Under the pieces are notes generated by a model. It saw nothing but the letters and a program-made list of their open reading frames with translations. It searched no databases and had not been told where the DNA came from. A stretch of 64,000 bases of DNA from positions 62,001-126,000 of the forward strand of contig CAKUDG010000004.1 in NCBI GenBank assembly GCA_934644965.1. Reading direction: 5' to 3'. This document shows positions 9,001 through 18,580 of the stretch, piece after piece (the first letter of the stretch is position 1; every line of letters begins with the position of its first letter). The DNA comes from an uncultured Victivallales bacterium (lineage in GTDB: Bacteria > Verrucomicrobiota > Lentisphaeria > Victivallales > UBA1829). The translations under genes and the position numbers were made by a program.

Positions 9001-10359
9001 TTACTTTTCCGGGAAAAGCGGTTTCAGTTCTTTTTCGCTTTCGCTGGTTACGATGGCCACAATGGTGTCTCCCGCATGGAAAACCGTGTGCCCGGACGGC
9101 GTAATGACTTGCGAGCCACGGAAAATCAGGGCAAATACCACTGATGAGGGAATGCCGGCTTCCGGAAGTCGTTTGCCACAGAGCGGGGAGCGTTCAGAAA
9201 TCCGGAATTCCGTCAGATGGGCGTTGAACTGCTGGAGGATTGCGTCGATCCTCATCATTCCGCTTTCCAGAAGGCGGAGAATGGTGTTCACGGAAATCAG
9301 CGTGGCGCTGAAGCCGGAGTCGATCAGGTCGAGCGCGGGAACAATCTTGATGTATTCGGGCTTGTACGTGAGTGTGACAACTTTCCGCGCGCCAAGACGT
9401 TTTGCGATGATGGCGGAGAGAATGTTTTCTTCATCATCCTGAGCTGCGCTGACAAAAATGTCGCAGCTGGAGATTCCGGCCTCTTCGAGTGTTTCCTCGT
9501 CCGTGGCGTCTCCATGGATCAGAAGAATGCCGGAGGGAAGTTCGTCCAGGAGTTCCTCGCCTTTTTTCAGTTCCTTTTCGATGAATACGACGTCATTGCC
9601 CATGGAAGCGGCTTTGCGGGCAAGCATTTTCCCCGCATCTCCGGCTCCGGTGATGATGACCCGTTTCCGTTTCGGAAGACTGTCCGGAGTGATCCAGCGG
9701 ATGAAGGCTTGCACGTTGTCCCGATGCCCTGCCAGATAGATCTTGTCTCCGGGAACCAGGATGGTGTCTCCATGGGGAATCAGAAATTGTTTGCTTCGAA
9801 GAATGGCGGCGAAACGGACTGTGGCGATCAGGTCGGACCCGGGTATGTCCTTGATCCGGAGTCCCGCCAGAAGAGAGGAGGGCGTGATCTCAAATACCGC
9901 CATGAGCGCATCCGGGCTGCTGAATCGGATTTTTTCCAGAATGATTTCGTTGTCAAATACATCCAGTATCTTTCTCACGCATTCTTCAGGGGGTGAGAAA
10001 GTCCGCCAGATGCCGAAGGAGTCCGGAGTGATTCCGTCTTTTTCCGAAAAAGCATCTGAACTGTATAGACGGCAGAGTGTGTGCCTTACCCCGAGTTTCG
10101 AGGCAATCTGGCACGAAAGAATGTTCGCGGCTTCGTCTCCGCTGACGGCCAGAAGAACATCTGCCGATTCCGCTCCGGCTGACTTCAATGTCGCAACGCT
10201 GGCGCAGCTGCCTTCCACAGTCATGATGTCGAGTTTGTCGGTAAGGCGTTCCAGTCCGTCGAGAGAGCTGTCCACAATGACAACGTCATGATTTTCCGCG
10301 CACAGAGTGTATGCAAGGAGCCTCCCCAGTTCGCCGGCTCCGACGATGATTACTTTCAT
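9001..10359 (-). CDS. trkA: TrkA K+ uptake regulatory protein
   Basis: Cytoplasmic gating subunit of Trk, binding NAD(H) and nucleotides. Two tandem RCK modules are visible. The first begins MKVIIVGAGELGRLLAYTL (GxGxxG) with the acidic VIVDSS, and the second RVIITGAGDAGKMLARKA with VFIEKE. Each Rossmann half is followed by a C-terminal TrkA_C-like domain (EITPSSLLAGLRIKDIPGSD and EFRISERSPLCGKRLPEAGI). Length 452 agrees with two-module TrkA. TrkA_C domains are c-di-AMP receptors in some bacteria, and this window also encodes a c-di-AMP synthase. Whether this copy binds it is not visible from sequence. Confidence 0.95.
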   Translation of the reverse strand: MKVIIVGAGELGRLLAYTLCAENHDVVIVDSSLDGLERLTDKLDIMTVEGSCASVATLKSAGAESADVLLAVSGDEAANILSCQIASKLGVRHTLCRLYSSDAFSEKDGITPDSFGIWRTFSPPEECVRKILDVFDNEIILEKIRFSSPDALMAVFEITPSSLLAGLRIKDIPGSDLIATVRFAAILRSKQFLIPHGDTILVPGDKIYLAGHRDNVQAFIRWITPDSLPKRKRVIITGAGDAGKMLARKAASMGNDVVFIEKELKKGEELLDELPSGILLIHGDATDEETLEEAGISSCDIFVSAAQDDEENILSAIIAKRLGARKVVTLTYKPEYIKIVPALDLIDSGFSATLISVNTILRLLESGMMRIDAILQQFNAHLTEFRISERSPLCGKRLPEAGIPSSVVFALIFRGSQVITPSGHTVFHAGDTIVAIVTSESEKELKPLFPEK

Positions 10360-10418
10360 GCTGTTTCCCTTTTTTCGAACCTCAGAGATGATGATGATGA
10401 CTCCCAGCGGGGGAATGC

Positions 10419-10688
10419 TCAGACAAAATCGAATTCCGTGGCAAACAGCCCCGCCAGTTTTTCGCAGGCCTCCGTTTCCTTCGGGCCTGTGACCTTGACT
10501 GTGACCTGGTCACCCTGTTGCAAACCGAGCGCAAGAAGATCCAGAATGCTTTGAAGAGTCGAGTTCCCGCGTTCGGTTACCACCAGAAATTCATGTCCCG
10601 GATACTGTTCCGCAGCGATCATGATTGTGCTGGACGGACGGCAGTGTATCCCCGCCTTGTTCCTGACTGTCACTGTTTTCTCGTGCAT
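10419..10688 (-). CDS. ptsH: HPr-family phosphocarrier protein
   Basis: Small phosphocarrier of the PTS or a regulatory PTS-like system. His15 in AGIHCRPSS is the phosphorylated histidine, at the canonical position. Ser47 in LQSILDLLALGL aligns with Ser46 of Gram-positive HPr, the target of HPr kinase. Length is 89 residues. The frame is open upstream to 10781, but that extension runs through a strong promoter; the ATG at 10688 begins exactly at the HPr fold, so this start is preferred. It is the first gene of a unit with trkA (59 bases downstream). No EI, EII or HPr kinase gene lies in the window, so its partner and role are unknown. Confidence 0.92.
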   Translation of the reverse strand: MHEKTVTVRNKAGIHCRPSSTIMIAAEQYPGHEFLVVTERGNSTLQSILDLLALGLQQGDQVTVKVTGPKETEACEKLAGLFATEFDFV

Positions 10689-10752
10689 TTGTATGATCCG
10701 TAAAAAATAAGGTTGCAGTATATATTTTAGATGTTTTAAACAACGAACCATT

Positions 10753-10781
10753 ACTATAACTCCTCCATTGTGTTTTGTCAA
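10753..10781 (-). promoter_or_regulatory. Sigma70-type promoter of the HPr-trkA-trkH unit
   Basis: Minus strand TTGACA (10776-10781), a 17-base spacer, then TATAGT (10753-10758). Transcription should begin near 10746, about 58 bases before the HPr ATG. Confidence 0.78.
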
Positions 10782-11134
10782 TTCAATGAAAAACTTTCTT
10801 TCTCAAGTCTTCCGGAGGAGATTTTCTGTTCCATGGATTGATTTTCTCTCCGTTTCCGTCCTGTTTCCTTCCTGCTTCCATTCTTTTTTTCCTGCTTTTC
10901 CAGCTTGCCGTATTTGATCTCTGCGGGGGGGGAGGGAGCGTTATATTATATGTATTGGTGTACAGGGGCGGGCGTTTGCCTTTCCTGCAGAAGACGCAGA
11001 AACACAGGAGAAAAGCGGGGCCGCACCGGGAACAGCGGATGTGCCCCCTGTATGACGGAGGGGAAAACGGGAGATGCCAAAAGAGAAGAAAAGAATCGCC
11101 CCGTTTCCCCTTCAGAATATATCCGGATCCCTCT
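10782..11134. other. Intergenic region upstream of the HPr promoter
   Basis: About 350 bases with homopolymer runs (eight G at 10924-10931). Overlapping open frames on both strands lack ribosome-binding sites and domains. I see no clear terminator for the hydrolase gene that ends at 11135. Confidence 0.4.
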
Positions 11135-14100
11135 TCAGAATTCCAGTACGGGTGGATGCAGAAGACCGAAGGGAACGAGATTCTTTTCTCTCTGCATTTC
11201 TGCTTCCAGCTCTGCCGCACCGGTATATCTCGGCCACTTTTGATCCATGTAAAACGGACCGTGTGAATTTCTCCTGCTTCCGAACAGAGTGATTTCAAAG
11301 CGGTTGCATCCTGGATGGATCCATTCTGAAAGGTCGAATCTGTAAGGCGGCCATCCGAGAGTCCTGCGCGGAGACCCGTTGACGGAAAGCGCCGCGGCCG
11401 TGCATGCGGGTTCCTCCAGCAGCAGAAAACGGGGAGACATTTTTCCTGGGAGATCCATTTCCAGAATGTATGTCAGATTTCCGGAATAGCATGGCAGTCC
11501 CTGAGAACAGAGATCCCCGCAGCTGAGCGTGTCCGGCAATTCCGTGATTGTTTCATCGGAAACCCCGAAATCTCCGAGGAGGAAAAGCGCCTCCAGCCCG
11601 GGATGCTGTTCGTGATATCCGCATTCGAGAGAGAGAGCATTTTTCCCCTTCCGGAAAGCGGAGGCGGGAATTTTCAGAAGATGCAGCGATCTGTCACACC
11701 ATGATCTGCCGCTGTCCCTGTGGTCAAGAGACGTGCCGTTGAATGTGATGGTCGGATACAGTTCAGGACGTTCCATGGCCAGGAAACAGTTCGTTTCCGG
11801 AATTTTTCCGCAGTTCAGGGAATAGTCCAGACGCAGGGAGAGCGTTTTCCGAGGCGGAAGATCTTGTCTTTTCAGATAAGGCTGTGCCATTCCTCCTCCG
11901 CGCGGAGGCACACCCAGCCGTGTGCGGAGCCGGGCATCCAGTGTCAGGACAAAACACTCTTCCATCGTTTTCTCTTCTCCGATGCTGCAGACAGGCCGGT
12001 CCAGTACGAGCACGTTCGGTTCATCTCTGCGGAAAGACCATCCGGAAGAGGGAAGAAGAAGACGATGCGCATTTCCCGTTTCTTTGTCTTTCCTTTTCCC
12101 CGGGAGACCTTCTTTCCCGTCTGACGAAATTTCCCCGGCGCACGGGAGTTCTTCCGATGTGATAAAGAAAAGACGGGACCCGAGCTGCTCCAGCGAAGTC
12201 CGGAAACGGAGGACCCCCTCTTCCCGGACCGCGGATGTCAGGCGCGAGACGTTCCCTCCCGCCGGATCCGCCTCATAGACAAATCTCTCTTTCGGCGGAA
12301 TCCCCTTCACCGAGATCCTGACGTCTCTGAAAACGTCTTTTCTTTCCAGCACCCTCTGCGGAATATTGACGTCTTCCGGCGCTTCCGCCGGATTCATTCC
12401 CAGATTGCAGAGAAAGAGCACATGGAATCCCTCCGCACGTTTGAGAAGATGGAGCACCTGGACGATTTCCCTTCCGCTGTCTCCTTCTGTGATGGAAACG
12501 ATTCTGGCGCTGGCATCAAGTTTCGCTGCCAGATCCTTTCCCGGATCGACGGGAAGGAATTCCTCCTGACAGATCCGGGTTGTTTCCTGGGAAGGGAAGC
12601 CGTCCAGAAACACCGGGGCGCCTCCCGTGAGGAAAAAGACGCTTCCCCCGGCTTTGCGGAAATCCCGGAGCAGACTGAGCGTGCTTTTCCGGATGGTTCT
12701 CATCTGCGGGAGAAGCACTGCGTGGTAGACGCCTTTCCCGATCCGTATGACCGGATCTTCCCCTTCCTTGGAAAGGACGGCGTGGCGGGACATGACTTCT
12801 TCGTCTCCGTAATCGAAGTCGATGTTCTCTCCGAGAATTTTCCCGCTCACTGCCGGCAGTTTCGCCGCTTCCTCTTCCAGACTTTCCGGCGGGGAAAAAC
12901 AGGCATGAATTCCCCAGGTGGATTCAATCGGATGAATCAGAAGCAGTCTTCTCTGCTCTTCCCCTTCCGAAAGCGCCGCTCCGATTCTTGCGCAGTAGTC
13001 CTCCACGACGGGATATTCACGGAACCAGGGCGACTGTTCTGAAATGCTTGCCGGATAATCCCTCTTCGCCTGCCCCTCCATGGAATACCACGCCAGATGC
13101 TGGCAGCGGAGATTGATCCCGAGTGCGAACTGCCAGTCCGCAAGCGCCTTGTGCCCCGCGAGAGGAAAATCCCACCCCGTGCATCCGTAGGTTTCCGTGA
13201 GACGCCATTTCCTCCCGAACTGCCGGGCCATAGAACTGCACTGTTTCGCCGTATCGAAAACGAACCAGTGTTCGGAGAGGACGTCGATTCCGGGGGCCTG
13301 CATGTATTCGTAAAAACGCATCGCGCTGCCGACCACGTAGCTCTGGGTCACGACGGAATTCTCTCCGAGGACATGACCCGTGAAGAGCAGTTCGTTCTCC
13401 CCGCACCACTTCCCGATCTGTTTTGCAAAGGCGCTGACAAAAAGTTCCGTGCAGAGATCGCGGTAGTTCAGCCTTGTTCTCGAAAAGTCTTCATCTTTTT
13501 CCCTGAAAAACAGTTCCGGCAGCCGCTCCAGGATGTCATAGCCGAATTTTTCCCGGAATTTTTCCGGGAGGCGGTCTGTCCACGGGAGCGAGTTCGGGAT
13601 GCTCCCGAGGTAAATGTAACAGGGTTCGTCCGTAAAGATGCCGGGGATGCTCCGATTGAAAAACTGTCCGGCTTCGCGCCTGTACGCTTCATGTGTGATC
13701 CGGATGAATTCTCCGACCGCTTCCGGATTCATGGTGTCCAGATACGTCTGATTGTTGAACCAGGGACTCGGAGGGGCGAGTTTCCGGAAGAAGCGGATGC
13801 GTTTCTCCCCTGCCGGAGGAGGGCTGTTTTCTTCTCCGGGTGCGGCCTTACGGAAGGAATGCAGAAACTGTTCCTGATCCAGTTTCACAAAAAAGATTCC
13901 GAGCGTGACTTCATCCTCCGCATCTTTTTCTGGGAGAGTTTCATCGAAGCAGAGCACGCGGAGGCGGAAGGCCGGGTTTGCCGTGACTTTCCCCCCCGCC
14001 GCACCGGAGGGCCAGCGGTCTTCATCGTAGAGCCATGCGTGCATTCCGAATTTTTCCGCCTCATCCGCCGCCGCGCGGATACAGTCAAAGAACTGTTTTC

Positions 14101-14284
14101 CCAGATACGGAGTATTCAGGCCCACCCGCGAATGCATGAAAAAACCGCCCAGGCCCATCTGATGAAAAATACGGATCTGTCTTCGGATTTCTTCCGGATC
14201 CAGTTCGCTGTTCCAGGCCCAGAACGGTGCGCCGCGGAATTCCGGGCCGGGATTCTGAAAACGTTTCCATGTGTCCAGCAGCAT
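11135..14284 (-). CDS. GH106-like glycoside hydrolase (alpha-L-rhamnosidase-type)
   Basis: Large hydrolase resembling family GH106, whose known members remove L-rhamnose from plant polysaccharides. The N-terminal barrel begins GAPFWAWNSELDPEEIRRQI and continues with GLGGFFMHSRVG and the marker YDEDRWPSGAAGG. Candidate catalytic acids are Glu220 in FTDEPCY and Glu364 in LTETYGC, both at positions typical of this clan; the assignment is inference. The C-terminal ~300 residues look like beta-sandwich modules (NALSLECGYHEQHPGLEALF; FDLSEWIHPGCNRFEITLFG), as in other 1000-residue GH106 proteins. No signal peptide is present, so it should act on imported oligosaccharides. It follows the M16 peptidase gene by 82 bases. 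Confidence 0.75.
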   Translation of the reverse strand: MLLDTWKRFQNPGPEFRGAPFWAWNSELDPEEIRRQIRIFHQMGLGGFFMHSRVGLNTPYLGKQFFDCIRAAADEAEKFGMHAWLYDEDRWPSGAAGGKVTANPAFRLRVLCFDETLPEKDAEDEVTLGIFFVKLDQEQFLHSFRKAAPGEENSPPPAGEKRIRFFRKLAPPSPWFNNQTYLDTMNPEAVGEFIRITHEAYRREAGQFFNRSIPGIFTDEPCYIYLGSIPNSLPWTDRLPEKFREKFGYDILERLPELFFREKDEDFSRTRLNYRDLCTELFVSAFAKQIGKWCGENELLFTGHVLGENSVVTQSYVVGSAMRFYEYMQAPGIDVLSEHWFVFDTAKQCSSMARQFGRKWRLTETYGCTGWDFPLAGHKALADWQFALGINLRCQHLAWYSMEGQAKRDYPASISEQSPWFREYPVVEDYCARIGAALSEGEEQRRLLLIHPIESTWGIHACFSPPESLEEEAAKLPAVSGKILGENIDFDYGDEEVMSRHAVLSKEGEDPVIRIGKGVYHAVLLPQMRTIRKSTLSLLRDFRKAGGSVFFLTGGAPVFLDGFPSQETTRICQEEFLPVDPGKDLAAKLDASARIVSITEGDSGREIVQVLHLLKRAEGFHVLFLCNLGMNPAEAPEDVNIPQRVLERKDVFRDVRISVKGIPPKERFVYEADPAGGNVSRLTSAVREEGVLRFRTSLEQLGSRLFFITSEELPCAGEISSDGKEGLPGKRKDKETGNAHRLLLPSSGWSFRRDEPNVLVLDRPVCSIGEEKTMEECFVLTLDARLRTRLGVPPRGGGMAQPYLKRQDLPPRKTLSLRLDYSLNCGKIPETNCFLAMERPELYPTITFNGTSLDHRDSGRSWCDRSLHLLKIPASAFRKGKNALSLECGYHEQHPGLEALFLLGDFGVSDETITELPDTLSCGDLCSQGLPCYSGNLTYILEMDLPGKMSPRFLLLEEPACTAAALSVNGSPRRTLGWPPYRFDLSEWIHPGCNRFEITLFGSRRNSHGPFYMDQKWPRYTGAAELEAEMQREKNLVPFGLLHPPVLEF

Positions 14285-14366
14285 TTTCTATATGCCTTTC
14301 CCTTTGTGTTGTATGAAAGAGGAAAGGAAAACGGAGCGGATTCCGTTTTCCCTGTTCAGAAGATTT

Positions 14367-17300
14367 TCAGAAAATTTCGTTGAGTGTGAGGATCTTGATT
14401 TTTCCGAAGGATTCCAGGGCTTTCCGGTCGATCTGTTTCAGGTCGCCGATGAGGAGAATCGAATCGTTTTTTCCGGCGACATGTTTCTGATGGAAAGCAT
14501 TGAAATCCTGGAGAGTCATGGCGGAGGCATCCTCATAGATGTTTTTTCTCCAGTCATGATGAAGTCCGCGTTTCCCGGCTCTCCGGAAGAGCGTGTAAAT
14601 TCCTTCGCGCTGAATGCGGTCCGAACGGATTCCCTGAAGGACCTTTTCCCTGGCGGAGTGGAACTGATTCGGGGAATCGGGGATTTTTTCCATCAGAGCC
14701 TTGAGTTCCCGGAGCGCTTCCGGGAGTTTGTCTCCCTGTGTGCCGACGTATCCGGCGGCGTAGGAAAGTTTGTCCTTTTTCTCCGGAAGCGAGTAAAAGG
14801 CGGTGGCTGTATAAGCCAGCCCACGCTTTTCCCGGATGTCCCGCATGACAGTTCTTCCCGCATAGGGCTGGAAGAGAGACGCAAAAGCGAGTTTGTCCAA
14901 GGAAAACGGCGTATCCGCCCTCAGCAGCAGCACCTGAGTCTGCGACGAGGGATAGTCAAACACATACACCATGTTTTCAGAGGGAACGGTCTCCTTGAAT
15001 TTCTTTTCCTCCGGGAATTTCAGCGTTTCCTTCGGGAATGGCATGACCTCCTGCAGGTCTTTGAGCACGGTCTGGGCCTTTTCAGGTCCGTAATAGACGA
15101 TATCGTGTTCATAGATCGGAAGTTCCGCGAATTTTGTCGTCAGCTCGGCGGGATCGACGGCTTTGAGTTCCGCTTCCGAGAGTTTGTCTCTGACGGGATT
15201 TTCTCTGCCGTAAACCGCATAAGCCTGCATCGCCTGGAGAATGGAATCCGGTGATTTTCTCTGGTTTTCCCGCTCTTTGAGAATACTTTCCACAAGCTTG
15301 TCATACACCTGGCGGTCCGGCTTCAAACTGCGGATCAAATGGTCAAGAAGAGTCGCCGCTTCTTTGAAATTTCTTTGAAGTCCCCGGATTTCAATAATTC
15401 CCGTGTCCTCGTCCGCGCGGATGGAGCAGTTGACCGCAAGACGGAAAAATTCATTCCGGAGTTCTGTTGGCGTGAATTTGTCCGTCCCGAGGAGATTTGC
15501 ATAGGAAAAAGCCAGGGAAAGCTTTTTGCTGTTCCGTCTGCCGGCGGGAAAAACATAGAGAAGGGAAAATCGTTCGTTTTCGCGATTGGGCAGGTAATAG
15601 AAATCCAGTCCCGGAGCGAGGGGTGTTTTTTCCATGGCGCTCTGGAAGTCGATGAATTCCGGCGCGCTTTCCTTCTCGGTGACGGGCAGTTTCCTGAATT
15701 TTTCCGCAAATGCGGAATGCTGTTCGGGAATCGGGACCGGAGTGATGAGCGGCTTCTCCGCATGTATTCTCCCCGAGGGCGGCCCTGAACGCTTGTTGAC
15801 AAGGACATAGTTGTTTTCCTTGAGATTTTCCCGGGCGAAATCCATGATTTGCTGCGGAGTGATTTTTTCGATCTTGTCCGGAAGCTGAATCAGATCGACA
15901 GGAGAATCGCCCAGAATGAAGAGATCGACCATCTGGCGGGCGGAGCTTTCCCGGTTTTCGGAAGAGAGCAGAAGCTCGTAACGCATGTTGTCGGCAATCG
16001 CTTTGATGAGACGGGGATCGAATTCTCCTTTTCTGAGTTTGTCGACTTCCTTCAGAATCAGGTCGCGGACTTCTTCCGGCGTCTGCCCGGAACGGGGTTC
16101 CCCGTAGAAGGAAAGGAGCGAATAGTCACGGAGACGGTTCGCCCAGGCGGAAGCGGACTGGACTTTCTGCGGCTGAAGAAGATCGCTGTCGATCAATCCT
16201 GTTTTCCCGTTGGAAAGAAGTCCGGAGATGAGCTGAAGCATCGGTTCGGATTCCGGGTTGGAGGGGAAGCGCCAGGAGATGAAGACGGCTTCCCTGTCCG
16301 GACCGGTGACATCGATGGTTTTTGGCCCTGTGAGCGGGGGTTCCTTCAGCGTCCGGTCGCTTTTTCCCCCGCGTTTTCCGCCGTCGGAGGGCGTGTGCCG
16401 GGGCAGATTGCCGAAATAGCGTTCGGCCAGAGCCGCCGTCTGCTCGTAATCCAAGTCTCCCGCAATGATCAGGGCCATGTTCTCAGGTGTGTAGTATTCG
16501 TTGAAGAACTGGTGGATGTCTTTCATGGAAGGGGATTTCAGATGTTCCGGAAGCCCGATCACCATCCTGCCGTAGGGATGGTTCGGGAAAAGAGCGGAGA
16601 GCATGGCAGAATAGGCGATGGCGCTGTCTCTGTCCTGCATCCGGTTGAATTCTTCATAGACGGTTTCCAGCTCCGTGTGGAAACGGCGGAGCGCAATATT
16701 GCTGAAGCGCTCGGATTCGAGAAACAGAAATTTCTCCAGCTGGCTGACGGGGATGTCGTTCGTGTAGACCGTTTCATCAAAACTGGTCCATGCGTTGGTT
16801 CCCCGGGCTCCGATGGAGTTGAGCAGTTCCCAGTATTCGTTGTTGGAATATCTGGCCGCTTCCTGGGAGAGACGGTCGATTTCCGCATACAGCTTTTTCC
16901 GCTCTTCCGGATCTGTACTCTTCCTGTGCTGTTCAAAAAGGTCCTCGATTCGTTCCAGAAGGACTTTTTCCTTCACCCAGTCCAGAGAAGCGATGGCGGA
17001 GGATCCTTTGAACATCATGTGCTCAAAATAATGGGCCAGTCCGGTGGAGTTTTTGTTTTCATCCGCGGATCCGGCGCGGACGGCGATGAAGGTTTGCAGT
17101 CTCGGTACCGTCCTGTTCTGCAGAAGATACAGCTTCATCCCGTTTTTCAGTGTGTAGATCCGGGTGTGGAACGGATCGCCGGGGAAGCTTTCATACGCTT
17201 TGCCTTTTGCTTCTTCTTTTGCTTCTTCTTTCCCTTCGCCGCCGCCGGGGGGGGTGGCGGGCTTCTCCACGGAGGATTTCACCTCCTCTCCGCAAAGGGA

Positions 17301-17378
17301 AAACGCAGGCGCAAAATGAAAGCAAAGGGTGGAAAGAAGAAGAAATGCGATGGATATATGATGTTGTTTTTTCCGCAT
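14367..17378 (-). CDS. M16-family zinc metallopeptidase, exported
   Basis: Pitrilysin/insulinase-type peptidase with two tandem M16 halves (about residues 70-530 and 590-1000). The inverted zinc motif is His116-Tyr-Phe-Glu119-His120 in GLAHYFEHMMFKG, and Glu243 in ELETVYEEFNR (with Glu236 seven residues before) is the third ligand. A ~50-residue charged helical insertion lies between them. The C-terminal half has the R/Y pair region EKRGLAYTATAFYS but no HxxEH, as usual for the non-catalytic half. Residues 1-27 form a signal peptide, followed by a low-complexity Pro/Gly/Glu/Lys linker, so the enzyme acts in the periplasm. It starts 72 bases after cysK. Confidence 0.92.
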   Translation of the reverse strand: MRKKQHHISIAFLLLSTLCFHFAPAFSLCGEEVKSSVEKPATPPGGGEGKEEAKEEAKGKAYESFPGDPFHTRIYTLKNGMKLYLLQNRTVPRLQTFIAVRAGSADENKNSTGLAHYFEHMMFKGSSAIASLDWVKEKVLLERIEDLFEQHRKSTDPEERKKLYAEIDRLSQEAARYSNNEYWELLNSIGARGTNAWTSFDETVYTNDIPVSQLEKFLFLESERFSNIALRRFHTELETVYEEFNRMQDRDSAIAYSAMLSALFPNHPYGRMVIGLPEHLKSPSMKDIHQFFNEYYTPENMALIIAGDLDYEQTAALAERYFGNLPRHTPSDGGKRGGKSDRTLKEPPLTGPKTIDVTGPDREAVFISWRFPSNPESEPMLQLISGLLSNGKTGLIDSDLLQPQKVQSASAWANRLRDYSLLSFYGEPRSGQTPEEVRDLILKEVDKLRKGEFDPRLIKAIADNMRYELLLSSENRESSARQMVDLFILGDSPVDLIQLPDKIEKITPQQIMDFARENLKENNYVLVNKRSGPPSGRIHAEKPLITPVPIPEQHSAFAEKFRKLPVTEKESAPEFIDFQSAMEKTPLAPGLDFYYLPNRENERFSLLYVFPAGRRNSKKLSLAFSYANLLGTDKFTPTELRNEFFRLAVNCSIRADEDTGIIEIRGLQRNFKEAATLLDHLIRSLKPDRQVYDKLVESILKERENQRKSPDSILQAMQAYAVYGRENPVRDKLSEAELKAVDPAELTTKFAELPIYEHDIVYYGPEKAQTVLKDLQEVMPFPKETLKFPEEKKFKETVPSENMVYVFDYPSSQTQVLLLRADTPFSLDKLAFASLFQPYAGRTVMRDIREKRGLAYTATAFYSLPEKKDKLSYAAGYVGTQGDKLPEALRELKALMEKIPDSPNQFHSAREKVLQGIRSDRIQREGIYTLFRRAGKRGLHHDWRKNIYEDASAMTLQDFNAFHQKHVAGKNDSILLIGDLKQIDRKALESFGKIKILTLNEIF

Positions 17379-17449
17379 GCTTGGATTCCTCCGTAAGACG
17401 TGAATTAAGGAAAAATAATGGGGAAAATGGGAAAAAATGGAAGTCCTAG

Positions 17450-18373
17450 TCAGGAAAAGAGCGGAGTGCTCAGATACCGTTCCGCGGTGTCGCAGGCGAT
17501 TGTGACGATGGTCTTCCCCGCGTTTTCCGGACGTTTGGCCAGAGAAAGCGCCGCATGAAGATTGGCTCCGGAACTGATCCCGCAGAGAATGCCTTCCTTT
17601 GCGGCGGCTTCTCTGGCGGCGGCGATGGCGTCGGAGTCGCTGCAGAGGAGGATGCCGTCCACAATCTCCTTCCTGTAATTTCCGGGGACGAATCCTCCGC
17701 CGATGCCCTGGATCCCGTGCGGTCCGGCTTTCCCTCCCGAGAGCACGGGAGAGCTTTCCGGTTCCACGGCGAAGAGCTGGACGGCGGGATTGCGGCTTTT
17801 CAGATATGCTCCCGTTCCGCAGAGAGTTCCGCCTGTGCCGACTCCGGCGGTGAAGATGTCAATTTTTCCGTTGCAGGCTTCCCAGATTTCGGGCCCCGTG
17901 GTCTGGAAATGAGCCTGGGGGTTGGCCGGATTGTTGAACTGGTCCGGAAGAAAGGCATTCCCCGCGGAGGAGACGATCTCCCTCGCTTTTGCAATGGCGC
18001 CGGGCATGCCCAGTCCGCCCGGAGTCAGAACCAGTTCCGCACCCAGATGCGTCATGAGAAGACGTCTTTCCCGGGACATGGTTTCCGGCATGACGATGAT
18101 CAGTTTGTATCCTCTTGCCGCCGCCTCCATCGCCAGCCCGATTCCCGTATTCCCGCTCGTCGGTTCGACAATGAGCCCTCCCGGCTTCAGCGCTCCGCTC
18201 TTTTCCGCCTGGTCAATCATGTTTTTTGCCACACGGTCCTTGATGCTGGAAGCGGGATTGAAAAATTCCAGCTTGACAAGGACGTCCGCTTTTTCCGCAC
18301 CGTCCATTTTTCCGAGTTTGAGCAGGGGTGTTTTCCCTGTGATTTCATCCATGGAATCAAAGAGCTGCGTCAT
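17450..18373 (-). CDS. cysK: Cysteine synthase A
   Basis: PLP enzyme converting O-acetylserine and sulfide to cysteine. The PLP lysine is in FFNPASSIKDRVAKNM. The substrate loop PTSGNTGIGLAM, the phosphate-binding GVGTGGTLCGTG, and GISSGANLHAAL near the C-terminus are all intact. The frame is open for 64 more codons upstream, but the ATG at 18373 is preceded by a strong AGGAGG ribosome-binding site and begins the known fold, and the upstream extension would overlap the promoter. Length is then 307. A promoter at 18452-18480 drives it. Confidence 0.95.
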   Translation of the reverse strand: MTQLFDSMDEITGKTPLLKLGKMDGAEKADVLVKLEFFNPASSIKDRVAKNMIDQAEKSGALKPGGLIVEPTSGNTGIGLAMEAAARGYKLIIVMPETMSRERRLLMTHLGAELVLTPGGLGMPGAIAKAREIVSSAGNAFLPDQFNNPANPQAHFQTTGPEIWEACNGKIDIFTAGVGTGGTLCGTGAYLKSRNPAVQLFAVEPESSPVLSGGKAGPHGIQGIGGGFVPGNYRKEIVDGILLCSDSDAIAAAREAAAKEGILCGISSGANLHAALSLAKRPENAGKTIVTIACDTAERYLSTPLFS

Positions 18374-18451
18374 GAGATTTTTCCCTCCTCTTCCTTCCTG
18401 TTTTTTTGCAGGAGCGTCATTGTTTCTGTTTTCATCAGTTTCATCAGGGGG

Positions 18452-18480
18452 ATTATAGACGCGTGCGGTCTTTTTTTCAA
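18452..18480 (-). promoter_or_regulatory. cysK promoter
   Basis: Minus strand TTGAAA (18475-18480), 17-base spacer, consensus TATAAT (18452-18457). The predicted leader before the cysK ATG is about 70 bases. It lies directly downstream of the terminator at 18502-18538, which insulates it from the unit above. Confidence 0.82.
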
Positions 18481-18501
18481 CTTGTTTCCTTGTTTTCAGA
18501 G

Positions 18502-18538
18502 AAAAAAAACGCCTGCCCGGAAAAGTTCCGGACAGGCG
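18502..18538 (-). terminator. Rho-independent terminator of the TM-helix protein gene
   Basis: Minus strand: a 13-base-pair stem with one mismatch (CGCCTGTCCGGAA paired with TTCCGGGCAGGCG, loop CTT), immediately followed by eight T. It lies 43 bases after the stop of the gene ending at 18581. Confidence 0.88.
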
Positions 18539-18580
18539 TGTAAGATTTCTTCTCTGCCAAGGCAAAGAAACGAATGGGTG

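Noticed and set aside
10689..10781. N-terminal extension of HPr to 10781
   Set aside because: The extension overlaps a strong promoter (TTGACA-N17-TATAGT) and adds residues foreign to HPr.
15849..17396. A 515-codon plus-strand open frame antisense to the M16 peptidase
   Set aside because: No homology features; the peptidase with its HxxEH motif is on the other strand.
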